The notes beneath the pieces are model-generated. The model searched no databases, had not been told where the DNA came from, and saw only the letters and a program-made list of their open reading frames with translations. Shown here piece after piece: positions 1 to 12,098 of a DNA stretch of 64,000 nt. This stretch comes from Chamaecrista fasciculata (lineage: Eukaryota > Streptophyta > Magnoliopsida > Fabales > Fabaceae). The stretch lies in contig QANZ01044843.1 of the NCBI GenBank assembly GCA_003254925.1, positions 169,690 to 233,689 on the forward strand. Direction: 5' to 3'. Each line of letters starts with the position of its first letter. The first letter of the stretch is position 1. The translations under genes and the position numbers were made by a program.

Positions 1-1332
1 TATTAAATTTACATGTTTATCTCCTTAATATCAGAATATTCTTGTGCAAATTCTTACTATTCAATATCAGAAAATGTTAGTACCAACTGCAAATTTGACA
101 AGGGCCAAGTTTTCTTCAGAGAAAAAAACAGAGCAACAAACAATAATAACATAGTCTATGAAGAGTCAATTGAAGATTCCATCAAAGAGGGAAGGAGAAT
201 ATATTGTGGTAGGAACAAGAAGGGAGTGAAAATAGATTTCTGTCAACGAGAGGAAAGCATGTTCTATGAGGAGGATTCTACCCGATTCAAGCTAAAAAAT
301 GGTTAACAATGTATTTGTCCCTACGATAGTTCTTGGGGGAAATGTAGGGATTAGAATGGGAAAATAGTTGGAGGAAAAACTAGGGATTATAAATTAACAC
401 ATTATGAGAAATGGATGACAGAAATACCTCCGTCCATGAAAGAACCAGTGATGTAGAAGCAATTGTCTTATTGGCCGTCATGCTCCGCTGCACCAGAAAT
501 GATAGAGATGAAAGAAGGGTTAGGGAAAAATAAAAGCAAAAAACACCAAGGCGAACGTACCTATGAATCGCTACTGGTCAGAGCTTGTTGTCGATGAATC
601 ACCGACGTTGCCGTCGATCGAAGCTCGTTGGCACAATGCTTTCGATCTTAGTGAATGAGAGGTTCAGTTTGAGGGATTAGGGATTTGGCGAATTGGCGTG
701 GCTAAATAATCTCATGGAGGGAAATTTTAATAATTGATGAAAAAATTGGAGGAAGATAGAGGGAAAGCGAGCTGGCACCAATATTTGAGATGCTATCTGT
801 TGTGTCGATTCCCCACCAGTGACCCCTCTTGAAGTGTCGCCATCGTTCTTCGTATTTCTTCTCACAGTCGATCGTCGAGGAGAGGAAGAAGGATGAAAGG
901 AAGACGACGAGTATTGTTCGATCCAAGTATCAAGAGAAAGTGGAGAGGATGATGAAGACGAAGAGGAGGAACAAATGGAATGGGTGGACTAGGGTTTTTT
1001 TTTTTTTTTTGAAGAGGAGGAACGAATTCAGCACTTTAGAGAAAATTCTAAGTGGAAAAATTTAGAGGGAGATGAGTAAAGGTTGGAGGGAGATGAAAAT
1101 TAGATTGGGAGCCAAGTATTTGCGTTTTCAGCGCTTTTTTTTTTTTAATATTTCTGACAGAATTATTTTCTGACGGAAGAGTTCCGTCACAGAATTCCGT
1201 CACAGACAATATGACTATTGTGATTTCGCGGAGACAATTTTTCTGACGGAATTTTTGACGGATTTTTGACGGATCAGTGACGGAAAATGTTCCGTCAGAA
1301 ATTTCCCTTAGAAAATGAATGTTTTCTTGTAG
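1..1332. mobile_element. Probable CACTA (En/Spm-like) transposon end
   Basis: Positions 1150-1310 hold eight copies of TGACGG or its complement CCGTCA in about 165 bp, a subterminal repeat array of the kind that flanks CACTA termini. The array is followed by TTTTCTTGTAG ending at 1332, the reverse of the usual CACTA start CTACAAGAAAA, although the outermost two bases of a canonical end are not present. The interior (1-1130) has only short open frames, none recognisable as a transposase. The left part is outside the window, so size and autonomy are unknown. Inference from the terminal motif plus subterminal repeats; no target duplication can be checked. Confidence 0.55.
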
Positions 1333-2582
1333 ATACACTCCATGTTTTATAATACAGTCACTAATGGTGGAGTCATCCGTCAAGTGTATACTTGATTTTA
1401 GATTCTAATAGGCTTTCAATACATGATAATTTAGAATAAATTAATTAATCATTTAATAAAGTTTTTCATTTAATTTATAAAAAGACAAAATAATAAAAAC
1501 TTTCATTGAAATATATTTACAATTTGATTTGATGAGATATCACTTGAGGGGATTGCTTAACACTCTTGTATCAAATTTGGATCCTCTCTAATATCACTAC
1601 AGTATAGATCATGTGAACGTTGAACAATGATTTAGGCATGTTGAATGGTCATTGTCCTTCAAATGACATTTTTATCTTGATTTCTCTAAGAACAAAAGTA
1701 AAAAATAAATTAATAATTTAATCATAAAAAATGATAAAAAAAATTTAATTTTATTTTTAAAAGTTAAACTTATCAACTTAATTTTGTAAAAATATAATTA
1801 TAATTTATTTAATTTTTCAATAATAAAGATCTTAACTGAATTCTAACATTAATTATTGTTTTACATCAACCATTAAATGCCATATTAAAAGAATTTAAAG
1901 TAATACCAATTTTACATTAAATTTCACTTAATTACAATTATAGTTTTTAATGATTAAATTAATAAACTTTTTATCTTTCAAGAATCAGATCATTCATTAG
2001 TTAATATATAAATTTAAAGCTGAATAAGAGGACAAAATTAAAAAGACAAGACTTAGGTAAAGTTCCATTCCATATATCTAACCAGATTCCAAGAGTGCCC
2101 CTAAGATGCACTTTCTACATACAATAATCTATTACAGAATTTAATGTTCATACTTTTGCAATTTAATGTTCAAATTTTGCTGTGACATACAAATCTTGAA
2201 ATGTAAACCTGTATAAAGATTCTTTCGCAAGGTTACAAATATGAGGAACCCACACTCTGCCCTTATTGAAAGCTCTGAATAGTCGATGAAGCCTAGTTAT
2301 TTCTCTGCATTCTAATTTACTTCTGGTGAAACCAAATGAATATTACACAAAATACAACTAAGCTGCTCCTCCACAAGCAGAAACATTGCAAATGACAAAA
2401 TCTATCAGCTTGTCATGTGTTTGAATGCTTTTGAACAAATGTTCCACAAATATAAACTGCTATGAATTTGCACTCACAAGAATTCTACCAAATTTTTTTT
2501 AAGAAATTAGTCATTTATGAGATTAAATAATGCATTTGATTGTCAAAAAGAGCAAGTGGCTAAGACAAATTTTGATGGATAA
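1333..2582. other. AT-rich intergenic stretch, no gene seen
   Basis: Very AT-rich sequence between the CACTA end and the last exon of the NDUFAF2-like gene. No open frame with recognisable similarity. The part from roughly 2100 to 2582 is probably the 3' UTR and terminator of the minus-strand gene, but no clear polyadenylation signal was fixed. Confidence 0.5.
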
Positions 2583-5500
2583 TCAAGTTGGAGGTTGCCA
2601 TGTTCCCGGCTTAAACGTCGGACCAGATCCTGTAGGCTCTGAAGACCTAAAACAATATTACAAACACAGAATAATTAATCAAGTGATAAATTATAAGTGA
2701 CAAAACTGAGAGCTAATGTATTAACAAAGTCAGAAAACATCTTCAGTCATTTAATGTAGTCTTCAGGTTTATGAATTATGCTCATGAGCGCATCAACATA
2801 GTTTCATTCATCTGGATATGCCTTAGTATTTTAGAAGCTTTGCATCGTCATAAATGGCACAAATACACTGTCCCAGAGAAGTAACAGATAAACACACAAT
2901 CAGGAAAAAGAAAAACTTACTCAGGTTCTGCTTTTGCTTTCTCAGAAGCCTTCTCTTGAGCATTCCTGAAGTAAATATGACACTGAATGTTAAAGTAAAC
3001 ATCTCTGGATACATGCACTAAGGAAAATGGAAGAATATAATCAACACAAAACAAAAGCCCACACTAAAGTTCAAAGAAAATTTATTACTAAATGCTGCTT
3101 GTGAATAAACATGAAAATGAAATATTTGGTTATTTAAACGCAGTTAATGCCATAAACATGTATGATCTTTGAAAGGCTCACCTCAAGCCACTCGTTCCGC
3201 TAGATGATTCTTCAGCGTCATCACCTAGTGGATTTAACGCGTTATAAACACTTCGAGCAAAGGACAAGTATATAATATATTGTAAGAATGCTTCATACTC
3301 ATACATTTCAGAAAGACTGTACACAATTGGCTAGTAAAAGTATACATAATCAGTCACATAAGTAACAGATATGTCCATTTGTTTCGAGAATAGGGAGCAA
3401 CATTTTGACTTGAGATGAAGATAAAGTTCTTTCAATTGAACCGAACAGTGAATATAAAGATGTGTGTGTGTGTGTGTGTAACATACCTTCTGAAGGAACT
3501 GGAAATTGGCGAATAAAACTTTTCAAGTCTGGGCCACCAACTTTTCCTGTAAGGAACATAGATAAATCAATAACTGTCAAAGTAATGACGAATACTGTAA
3601 AACCAATAATATTTTAACATATACCGGTGTTGGTGGGTTTGCGTGTGCCGCCTTCTTTGGCTTTCCTTTCCTCTTCTTCCTTTTTTAGAACTTCATGGTC
3701 CCAAAAAAAAAGTGTTTGTTAAGGTCTCTAAATAGAACTAAGACTGATTATAAGATTTTACAACTACACATGAAGAAGAAGTGAAGAACCAATACCTACT
3801 AGCAGTAGAAAATATAATTAACTCAAAATCAAGGCATAAATTATATGTCTCTAAGTATAAATGTAAGGACTAACGGAATAATGTATATAATGTGTCTATA
3901 CAGCACTATTTTTGAGCCTTGCCTCATGGAAAAGAGAAAACTTTAAGGTGATGACAAATGAACAAGTGAGGAGAGAGAAAGAGAGAGAATACAGTATATA
4001 ATAGAGATGATGATTTACTGGTCAATATAAAAAAAAAAAAAGTTAAAGCCGACTTTTCACATGTGACATATCTAGGTGCTAATGTAGGTGTGAATGAACA
4101 AATAATAGAGAAGCAGAGAGAAGAAGCTGAAATTGTATTATTCAGTAGTCGTAAATGAGTACAGAAGCTATGCTATTTATAGAGCTGATAGCAATAGCAC
4201 AGAAGATTAACGACTAACAAACTAACTCTGCTTAATGACTCAATTAGCAACAAACTGACTTAACACTTTAAATACTAATTAACTGCTTCATATCTCTACA
4301 GTGACAAAGAAAGATAAGATCTTTGAAGTGAGGACACCGGAACACATTTAACTACAAATGAGGAACCCTGCCAAATTGTTTACAAAACTTGTAAGATAGA
4401 TGCCAACAGTAACCCATTCCTAACATTTACTAAAGCTGTCAAAATAATTAGAATTTTCAATGTGCAGTTTGCTTCACAGTGACTTTGATTGGTAAAAATT
4501 ATCCACTAATCTGGCAAATGTGCAAATCTAGACTTCTTTCACAGTGCTGTTAAAATTGAAAATGGAATTGAATAGTCAATAGGGGTAAATTGTACCAATT
4601 GAAATTATTGGGGACCAAACTGCATTGCAAACCAAGCAAAGTAGAACGGGTTTCTTTTTAATAAACCTATAAAGCTACTCGCTCATCAAGATACAATGGT
4701 AAACAAGGAATATGGAACAATTCAAAAGAAAAGAAACTAATTCAATTCCTTAACTATGAACCTTGAAATTTGTGAATCAGGAATTAGTTCATCATTCATT
4801 CAGTCAACAGATCAATAAAGCTACTTGTGCACCAAATTAGGTTAAAATAAATATTTTGTCCTTATAATATTATTGAGTTTGTAACTTAGTCCCTATAATT
4901 CAAAAAAAAAAATTAGAAGAGTACCCCGGCCATCCTTCACCATTGGGAAGCCAATCTGGATATTTTAGAGCTGTGGCAGTGTGGCGGCAATTTTGTTTTC
5001 AGGTAGATGCCACATAATCATGTATTTAACAATACAAGAACAGTGTTAGATAGTACAGATATTTTTATAAATTTTGTTAAAATATAAGGACTGAATTACA
5101 AACTTATTCAGATTATAGGGGAAAAATATTTACTTTAACCATCAAAGTAGTGTCTTAATTAGTATACAAAAAAGTGATAGATATTGTGCACCCTCTATGA
5201 AATTTTGAGAATCAGGATTAGTGCATTAGGCATCATGTTTCATCTAACGAGCTCAAATGGAGGAAGTAGATGAGAACAGATAAAATTGAAATACAATCGA
5301 AGCATTTACATATTTGGATGCTTCTCACACACGAAGAAACTTGACAATGTTAGGGTCTTATCTTACAGCTTAGGGCTAACTAATTTAAATTACTCTGTAT
5401 CAAGAGGCATTCTGATGAAACCCAAACACACTTTGGAACATATTTGAAAGTTAGGGTCATAACAGAATTGCCTAAAGCCACCCACTCTAGTAACAAGACA

Positions 5501-7141
5501 TGTACCCGGTCCAAATCTGCCCAAAAACCCAAGACTCCAATGTGTAACTACCTTCTGACAACCTTCTTGCCTCTATTGTTCTCATTAGACCTTTTACAAT
5601 ATCCCACAAACAATGGAGGCCCCATCACATTCTAAAGGAACTCATATATGAAAAAGATTATATACCCACTTCCTTAAGCCTTTCTATAATTCTGGATTCT
5701 AGTTGATAATATCTAAAAGTTATCAATTCAAGAAAAATCAAGCTAAATATATCCATGAATTTAATTATTTTGAAATCTGTCATGGACAAAAAAACATACC
5801 ACGTTTAGAGAGAATTACACTAAAGGGGGAGGGGGGGGGAGCATAGCATTGAGAATAAATTCATTAGCTAGCAGAAGTATGTCACATACGGGCAACATTC
5901 TCTCTAACACGTTCACGCCTTGTTTCCATCTCAGCCATTTCCTGAACATGAATGAAAATGAAAATTGTCAAGCAGAGAGCAAAATCATGGCATGGTAAGG
6001 TAAACAAACGTCAACAATGTTTTCTGTAGAACACCGCACTGGGTTAGCACTTAGCAGAGAGCAAAATAATATAAATTAAGGGGATGCAGGGGAAAATGTT
6101 TGAATTTACCTCAGGGGTTGGAGCCCGTTTACGCTGCCCATTCAGCCAACATATCCATTCAACTAAAATAATAGAACAGTAACCATTCACGAAGAATGGT
6201 AAATAACATAAGAATCTCCCACATAAGTTCTAGATAATATATATCATGCCTTTCAAACTGAAGTTAAGACTTAACCAGTTTCTTTTTTTTTTTTTTGGCC
6301 TGTCTTAACCAGTTAGCTTTCGCAAAGAAAGGGATATGAAAATAAATTGATAAGATATATAATTCAACCTGTTAGAAAGTGTCATATAAGGCACAAGGTT
6401 TATCCCAATAATTATGGAATTGAACTAGAGCTCCTGGAAGTGATTTACCTGGTACGGTAGTGGGATCCTCTTCTCCCTTAAACACCACCCATCTTTTCTC
6501 TTTCACTAGTAAGCCACAGTAAAACAGAATAACAGAATCAGACATATTTATCGTAAAATACACTCCAATTACAATGCAAAAACAACAAAATTTACAGAGA
6601 ACAACAATGTTGATATTCCAACATCTTACACCACGAAGGATTTTTAATCAATTCAAGGTCAGTTTCGCTAGAAGGACACAAATGAGCTAAACTCTAAGCC
6701 TTTTGAATTTTGATTTAATCCACTCCTTGAGCATAGCAAGAAAAACCAAAGCCAAGTTACTTCTACAAGAGAACTGAATAAAGATTTTAACTTTCATGAA
6801 TCACAGTTTATGATATGCATTTCTAGAACTGATCATTGCAATGTAGAAACAATCTACGCCGACAACATATTTAAACTGAAAATATTCAAATTCCCAATAC
6901 ATTTCAATCGCTAGTACTAATTCACAAAGATGCGAATGTCTCATAACATATACACAACAATAGCCACTTAGCACTAAAACAAAATGGTTAAAGAGAGAGA
7001 GAGAGAGAAAGGATAGAAACCCCACTTACTGATACCATCGACCTCTTCTTTTCTGGTGAAGTATCGATTCCCCGCTTTGTCTACTCCAACTTGAGTCCGA
7101 TTGCTTAAAAACCCAGCAATCCTTGCGAGAAATCTCGACAT
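2583..7141 (-). CDS. NDUFAF2: NDUFAF2-like complex I assembly factor (B17.2L/mimitin family)
   Basis: Nine exons on the minus strand join in phase into a 183-residue protein: 7141-7030, 6505-6449, 6162-6110, 5941-5890, 3690-3625, 3546-3487, 3224-3182, 2965-2921 and 2646-2583. The N-terminus has VGVDKAGNRYFTR followed by KEKRWVVFKGEEDPTTVP and VEWICWLNGQRKRAPTPE, the conserved core of the NDUFA12/NDUFAF2 family; the tail is charged, then ends in a Gly/Pro-rich stretch (PGTWQPPT). Family members act in mitochondria as assembly factors of respiratory complex I. I start at the Met beginning MSRFLARI; an in-frame Met nine codons upstream (7168) would add MNTLDFELE and is less like the family. Intron 4 (3691-5889) is long and carries two TEs. 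The last exon uses the AG at 2647-2648, the only acceptor giving the family-like tail. Confidence 0.88.
4068..4300 (-). mobile_element. Solo LTR (small LTR element) in intron 4 of the NDUFAF2-like gene
   Basis: A 233-bp block is flanked by a perfect 5-bp direct repeat GTGAC (4063-4067 and 4301-4305). Read on the minus strand it begins TGTAGAGATATG, has a TATA-like CTATAAATAGC and a leader-like stretch after it, the organisation of an LTR promoter region. Its minus-strand 3' end is AT rather than the usual CA, so it is non-canonical. No internal region or second LTR is present, so it is best read as a solo LTR. Confidence 0.6.
4840..5140. mobile_element. MITE with Mutator-like duplication, in intron 4
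   Basis: A 301-bp element with inverted ends: GGTTAAAATAAATATTTT on the left matches the complement of the right end (GGTTAAAGTAAATATTTT). Flanking 9-bp sequences ACCAAATTA (4831-4839) and ATCAAAGTA (5141-5149) match at 7 of 9 positions, compatible with an old 9-bp target duplication. Non-coding. Confidence 0.6.
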
Positions 7142-7954
7142 TTCCAATTCAAAATCAAGAGTGTTCAACTGCCATAACCACTCCTTCGCCTAAGTAAAGA
7201 TGGAAATGGCGAAAGTTGAGACCTTTCTTTGTGCGCAGCGTAATTTCTAGAGTATGGTCGTGTAAGCCGGTGACATTCGCAAAACTTGCATCGATCCTTT
7301 TCTCTTCCAAATGTACTTTTTTTTTTTTTTGGTGATAGGTGTCTACTTTGTTTTGTGCTCCTATGCGGTTCGGTTCTTTGAGATCCGGTTCGGCCCAATG
7401 GCATGCTAAGTGTCTACTTTGATTTCTCTCTAGGGAATTTATCTTATATTTGACATTTATCAATATGGTCAAAAATCTATTTTAGTCCCTAATGTTTATC
7501 CTGAGTTTAGTTTTGGTCTCTAATATTTTCTAAAATACTAAGACAAAATTGAAAAGAATGAGACTTGTACATTACTTTAGTTATAACTAATTTACAAGCT
7601 AGAGCAACCAAAGTAATGTACAACTGTACAAGTCCCCTCGTGTGTTGTGTAGTCTCAAACTTTATGCTAATTGTTAATTTTGTTCTCATACTTTGTCTGC
7701 GATTAATTTTGTCTCTAACATTTTATATTTTGGTTAATTTTATTTTTTATTTTTATTTTAGTCAAATATTAACAATAAATTCTACATGACTGTTTACATA
7801 TAATATAAAATTGATAGAAAAAAATTCAAATACTATTTCAAATTGAAAAATAGGATGAATTATGTCATTCATTTATTAAAAAAATTTACTTTAAGGACAA
7901 AATTTACTAAAATGTAAAATATTGGGACAAAATTGAAAATAAAAAAATGCCAAA
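7142..7954. other. Shared upstream region of two divergent genes
   Basis: Divergent interval between the NDUFAF2-like gene (minus) and the ATPC2-like gene (plus). It includes the NDUFAF2 5' flank, a small hairpin at 7562-7634 whose loop side contains the palindrome TTAGTTATAACTAA, and diffuse 'ttttggtctc' type sequence resembling degraded foldback elements. No coding region seen. Confidence 0.45.
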
Positions 7955-8372
7955 GTCCTATTTTAGTTCCTCATGTTTGCTCAAAGTTTTGTTTTGGTCC
8001 CTCAAGTTTCTAAAAAGTTCCACTGTTAGTCCCTGACTCTTTTCCATCCACTTTTTCTATTAAAGAAAAGAAAAAAACTAACTTTCATCTCCCAACAATT
8101 TTATTCTTTTACTAAAGGAAAGGACCTTAATGCAAAAAAGCAAAATTGTTGGAAGATGAAAGTTAGTTTTTTTTTCTTTTTTAACAGAAAAAATGGATGG
8201 AAAAGAGTCAAAGACTAATGGTGGAACTTTTTGAAACTTGAGGAACCACAACGGAACTATGAGAAAACTTGAGGGACCAAAATGGAACCTTGAGGAAACA
8301 TGAGGGACCAAAACAGAACGAAAAAAACTTAAGGGACCAAAACAGAACTTTGAACAAACATGAGGGACCAAA
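7955..8372. mobile_element. Foldback MITE with GGTCCCT-type arms
   Basis: Long inverted repeat about 420 bp across. The left arm (repeated 'ggtccctcaag', then 'ccatccactttttctatta') is mirrored in the right arm ('aatggatgg...gagggaccaaa'). The arm centre near 8095-8165 pairs 'aactttcatctcccaac' with its complement. A half copy of the same family lies at 28084-28345. Boundaries are approximate and no clean target duplication was found. Confidence 0.6.
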
Positions 8373-8634
8373 AAAAAATATGGACGAAATTAATAGTTAA
8401 CATAAAGTAACAACTAACAAGATGGTTTTGCCAAAATTAAGTGATTTTACAGTTAAGCATGTATACTTGCAAACTTTCTCTCAGTTTTCTCAGCCGCCAA
8501 ACAACACTTACGAGCTCGGTTTGCGAGCAATGCCGGATAACGCAGAAAACAGTTCATCACATTTTTCTTCCCAATCCGATCAATAATACTCTTTCCAGAT
8601 CCCACTATTCTTGGACACACCACCCAATTGAAGA

Positions 8635-9768
8635 ATGAGCTCCTTCACTGTATCCAATGGCATATCTGGTAAACCCTCCATTTCTTTCTCATCTTTTCTC
8701 TCTGTCCAATCCAACCAATCCAAATTCCTTCATTTTCCGAAGAACCCCTCTCGATGTTCGTTTTACGCCCCAATCCGATGCGGCCTTCGCGAATTTCGAG
8801 ACCGAATCGAAACCGTAAAGAACACGCAGAAAATCACCGAAGCCATGAAGCTCGTTGCGGCGGCTAGGGTTCGACGAGCACAAGAAGCCGTCATTAATGG
8901 ACGTCCCTTCTCGGAGACTCTCGTCGAAGTTTTGTATGACATCAACGAACGACTACAATCTGAAGATATAGACGTTCCTTTAACGAATGTTCGACCTGTG
9001 AAGAAAATCGCTCTTGTTGTTATCACCGCCGATCGTGGTCTCTGCGGTGGATTCAACAACGCAGTCACCAGAAAAGCCGAGGAACGGATTGGAGAATTGA
9101 AGAATCTCGGTTTGAATTACACGATAATCAGTGTTGGAAAAAAGGGTAATTCGTATTTCAGACGCAGGAATAATTATATTCCTGTTGATAGATTCATCGA
9201 AGGAGGGGGTTTTCCCACTGCTAAAGAAGCTCAAGTTATTGCAGATGATGTATTTTCACTGTTTGTTAGTGAAGAAGTTGATAAGGTTGAGCTTGTGTAC
9301 ACTAAGTTCTTGTCATTGCTTAAATCTGACCCAGTGATTCACACATTGCTTCCATTGTCACCCAAAGGAGAAATTCGTGATGTGAATGGGAATTGTGTTG
9401 ATGTCACAAATGATGAGTTTTTCAGGTTGACAAGCAAGGAAGGAAAATTGGCTGTGCAGAGAGAAAGTGGGAGGAAAAAGAGAAGAGAAATGTTATCACC
9501 CCTTATGGAATTTGAGCAAGACCCTGTTCAGATTCTTGATGCTATGATGCCTCTGTATTTGAATAGCCAAATTCTGAAGGCTTTGCAGGAATCACTAGCA
9601 AGTGAGCTTGCTGCAAGAATGGCTGCAATGTCTAGTGCCACTGATAATGCAGATGAGCTGAAGAAGAATCTCTCTATCGCCTACAATCGGCAGCGGCAGG
9701 CGAAAATCACGGGGGAGATATTGGAGATCGTGGCTGGAGCTGAAGCACTAACACAATTTGATTCATAA
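8635..9768 (+). CDS. ATPC2: Chloroplast ATP synthase gamma subunit, ATPC2-like, lacking one regulatory Cys
   Basis: A single-exon frame of 377 residues. Residues 1 to about 49 are Ser-rich and read as a chloroplast transit peptide; the mature part begins near CGLREFRDRIETVKNTQKIT, the conserved N-terminal helix of F1 gamma. KIALVVITADRGLCGGFNN (124-142) is a conserved core block, and LNSQILKALQESLASELAAR plus the C-terminal ITGEILEIVAGAEAL form the other end of the coiled coil. The gamma subunit is the rotor shaft of CF1. The plant-specific regulatory insert is present (about 243-285), but where the family has two cysteines (spinach Cys199/Cys205) this protein has Arg248 and Cys254, so the thioredoxin-reducible disulfide cannot form. 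The acidic stretch after the second Cys is also altered (TNDE, residues 258-261). DAMMPLY rather than DALLPLY fits my recollection of ATPC2 rather than ATPC1. The family is certain; the paralogue assignment is inference. Confidence 0.93.
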   Translation: MSSFTVSNGISGKPSISFSSFLSVQSNQSKFLHFPKNPSRCSFYAPIRCGLREFRDRIETVKNTQKITEAMKLVAAARVRRAQEAVINGRPFSETLVEVLYDINERLQSEDIDVPLTNVRPVKKIALVVITADRGLCGGFNNAVTRKAEERIGELKNLGLNYTIISVGKKGNSYFRRRNNYIPVDRFIEGGGFPTAKEAQVIADDVFSLFVSEEVDKVELVYTKFLSLLKSDPVIHTLLPLSPKGEIRDVNGNCVDVTNDEFFRLTSKEGKLAVQRESGRKKRREMLSPLMEFEQDPVQILDAMMPLYLNSQILKALQESLASELAARMAAMSSATDNADELKKNLSIAYNRQRQAKITGEILEIVAGAEALTQFDS

Positions 9769-9775
9769 GCTAAGG

Positions 9776-9837
9776 CTTCTCTCCATTTTGAAGTGCCACA
9801 TTGGTTCTTCTCTCCATTTTGAAGTGCCACATTGGTT
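9776..9837 (+). repeat. 31-bp perfect tandem duplication in the ATPC2-like 3' UTR
   Basis: Two adjacent identical 31-base units (9776-9806 and 9807-9837), each starting CTTCTCTCCATTTTGAAGTG, begin eight bases after the stop codon, so they should lie in the 3' UTR. Exact identity suggests a recent slippage or replication event. Confidence 0.85.
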
Positions 9838-12090
9838 TTCTTGTTGCTTAGAAGCACTGAGATTCATACGAGTACAATACAAGATAATTCGGAAACTAAA
9901 TGTTCAAGTGTAATATAAAACACTGCACTATGTGTAAAACAAGTGTTAGATATGTATACATACTATCAAATCCCTTTTGTGAAGAGTTGATTGTGCTTCA
10001 TAGGTTTGTCAGAAATTTTAATGAGATTGGACAAAATTTTACATTGATTGTTGACTGCCTAATGCAACCTTCCTCTTTTTTGAACTTAAGAGATTTTATC
10101 AAGGAAAAAAGACTAAAATAGGGAACTTTGTTTCTTTCCATCTTGTTGTATTGTATACTCAGACTTCGGTTATGATAATTTATGCATTTTTCTTGCATGA
10201 TTGATCTTGTTAAATTTTGCTTCTAATGATTTAAGATATGAAGGCAAAACTTTAGCCTCTCATTCGTCTTTGCTAGCTGCTGTGAATAAATCCCGACACA
10301 AAATTCAATGATTTAAGATAAAGTTGGTAACAACTTTGCTACTGATGTGATGGAATAATGCAAACCCATGATCCTATCTTTTCTGCTTTATATCAGAATA
10401 CTGATGAAAGTAAACTGATTCATGCATCAAAATGCTACTGATAGGAAAAGTTAATAGATCCTTGAATAAAAAGTTTCTTTTGGACCTACAATTGATGAAC
10501 TGAGACATTGTGTAAGTTTGAGACAACAAGATCATCACGCGTGCTTAATGGTGTGTCAGATTGTCTATATCAAAAGATTTGTGAGTTGTGACCCGGTGAC
10601 CCCCACTCCTTGGATTGAATAACTCTTGTTCTATTGCAGTTTGGGTATTTAACATTGGAGGTAAATGACAGACTAAGCTAAAGGATAAAGTCAAGTGTTG
10701 TGGATGTAAAGCCAAAGCCAACTGTATGAAACTGTAAATGGTGGGCCAAAATAACAATGAAAGACAGGAAATTACTGCCAACAGATACTTCAATCCCGAA
10801 AAGAAGTATCATTATCTACGTGATTCATACTTAGTTGTTTGATCTTTAACAATGACATATGGTAATATGAGATGTAATGCAAGATTCATGGAGAAATACA
10901 TAGTCGTTTTGCACAACAGCATTGTTTTTCCTTTGTGCTTTTTCCTCTTGTCAAAACACACGAGATTCAAAAAGTCATGGGTCATCAATAAACACTTGGA
11001 TGAATTGGTTGATGATTGATTCAATTTAAACAATGGATCTTAAATTCGAGACTTGAGAATGTATTTACGTTAAATATTTTGTGAAAAAACTTTGTCATCC
11101 TTATAATCATACTCCACTAGAATAAAATTAGTTTTTGTTTACACCGTTAAAACATATGAGTAGTAAACACTCATGATTCAAACCAAAAAGGAAAAAAGTG
11201 GTGAGTCCATGGAATCAATGAAATTGGAATCAACTATTCTCAGATCTATAAAAGTCACTTTACAAAATACACCCACAGTCACAGATAGACACATATTGGC
11301 ATATTGCTATAATGCTATTGCTAATTAGTGAGCAAGGCTGTGTGAATGATATCTTATTTGGAACAAACTAGTCTGGTGGTTAGTGGGTAAGTGCTTAAGT
11401 GGAAAGGGTGAACAATAATATAATGGCAGATACCCATTATTCACTGCATCTGTATGTTAATAAGTAACAAACTGGGGAATCTTAGGGATCAAGTAAAGAA
11501 TTTTTTTAAAAAAAATTGACTAATGACAATGTATAAATATGGAGGAGACATGAGAATTAATATATTTTTTAATTAATAGTTTACCACTAACCCGCCAAAA
11601 TTGACTCATTTAAAACATTCCCAGCTAGTGGATGCACCTGCCAGATAAATATAGCTTTCTTGAATTTATGTGGTTTTGGCCCATTACATTACATGACCCT
11701 CCATTAATTTTGTGAACTTTTGGCTGGGACCCAGGATGGCTTTTTTTTTTTTTTTTTTATTTAGTTATTTTACATATTGGATTCAGCGTAAACAACAATT
11801 GGAATTTGAAAGGGATGTTACTATTACTAGGACATCAATATTATTTTTTCCTCAATAAAATAAAAAATATTATTGTATTGTGATCAATTCTCCAATAATG
11901 TGAAGTATAAAAAATAAAATAAAATTCTGCCTATGCTTGCATAGATAGCTCAACAGTACTCTCAAGTACGTAAGAGTAAAATTACGTTAAGCAATTGACA
12001 ATTAGCTTAAAATTTTGACAAATCTTGTATAGAGACAAACTATTCATAAAAATCTAATCATTAATAATTTAGTCATATATAGAAATATGT
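9838..12090. other. Intergenic stretch, no gene seen
   Basis: AT-rich intergenic DNA downstream of the ATPC2-like gene. Only short open frames without recognisable similarity. A T run at 11742-11758 and scattered short palindromes were noted; no defined element could be bounded. Confidence 0.45.
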
Positions 12091-12098
12091 GAAGAAAG

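Noticed and set aside
13..306. 97-codon frame at the window start
   Set aside because: No recognisable domain, Asn/Lys/Glu-rich, within the presumed CACTA element; not supported as a gene.
8689..9234. Antisense frames within the ATPC2-like gene
   Set aside because: Opposite-strand shadows of a conserved coding sequence.
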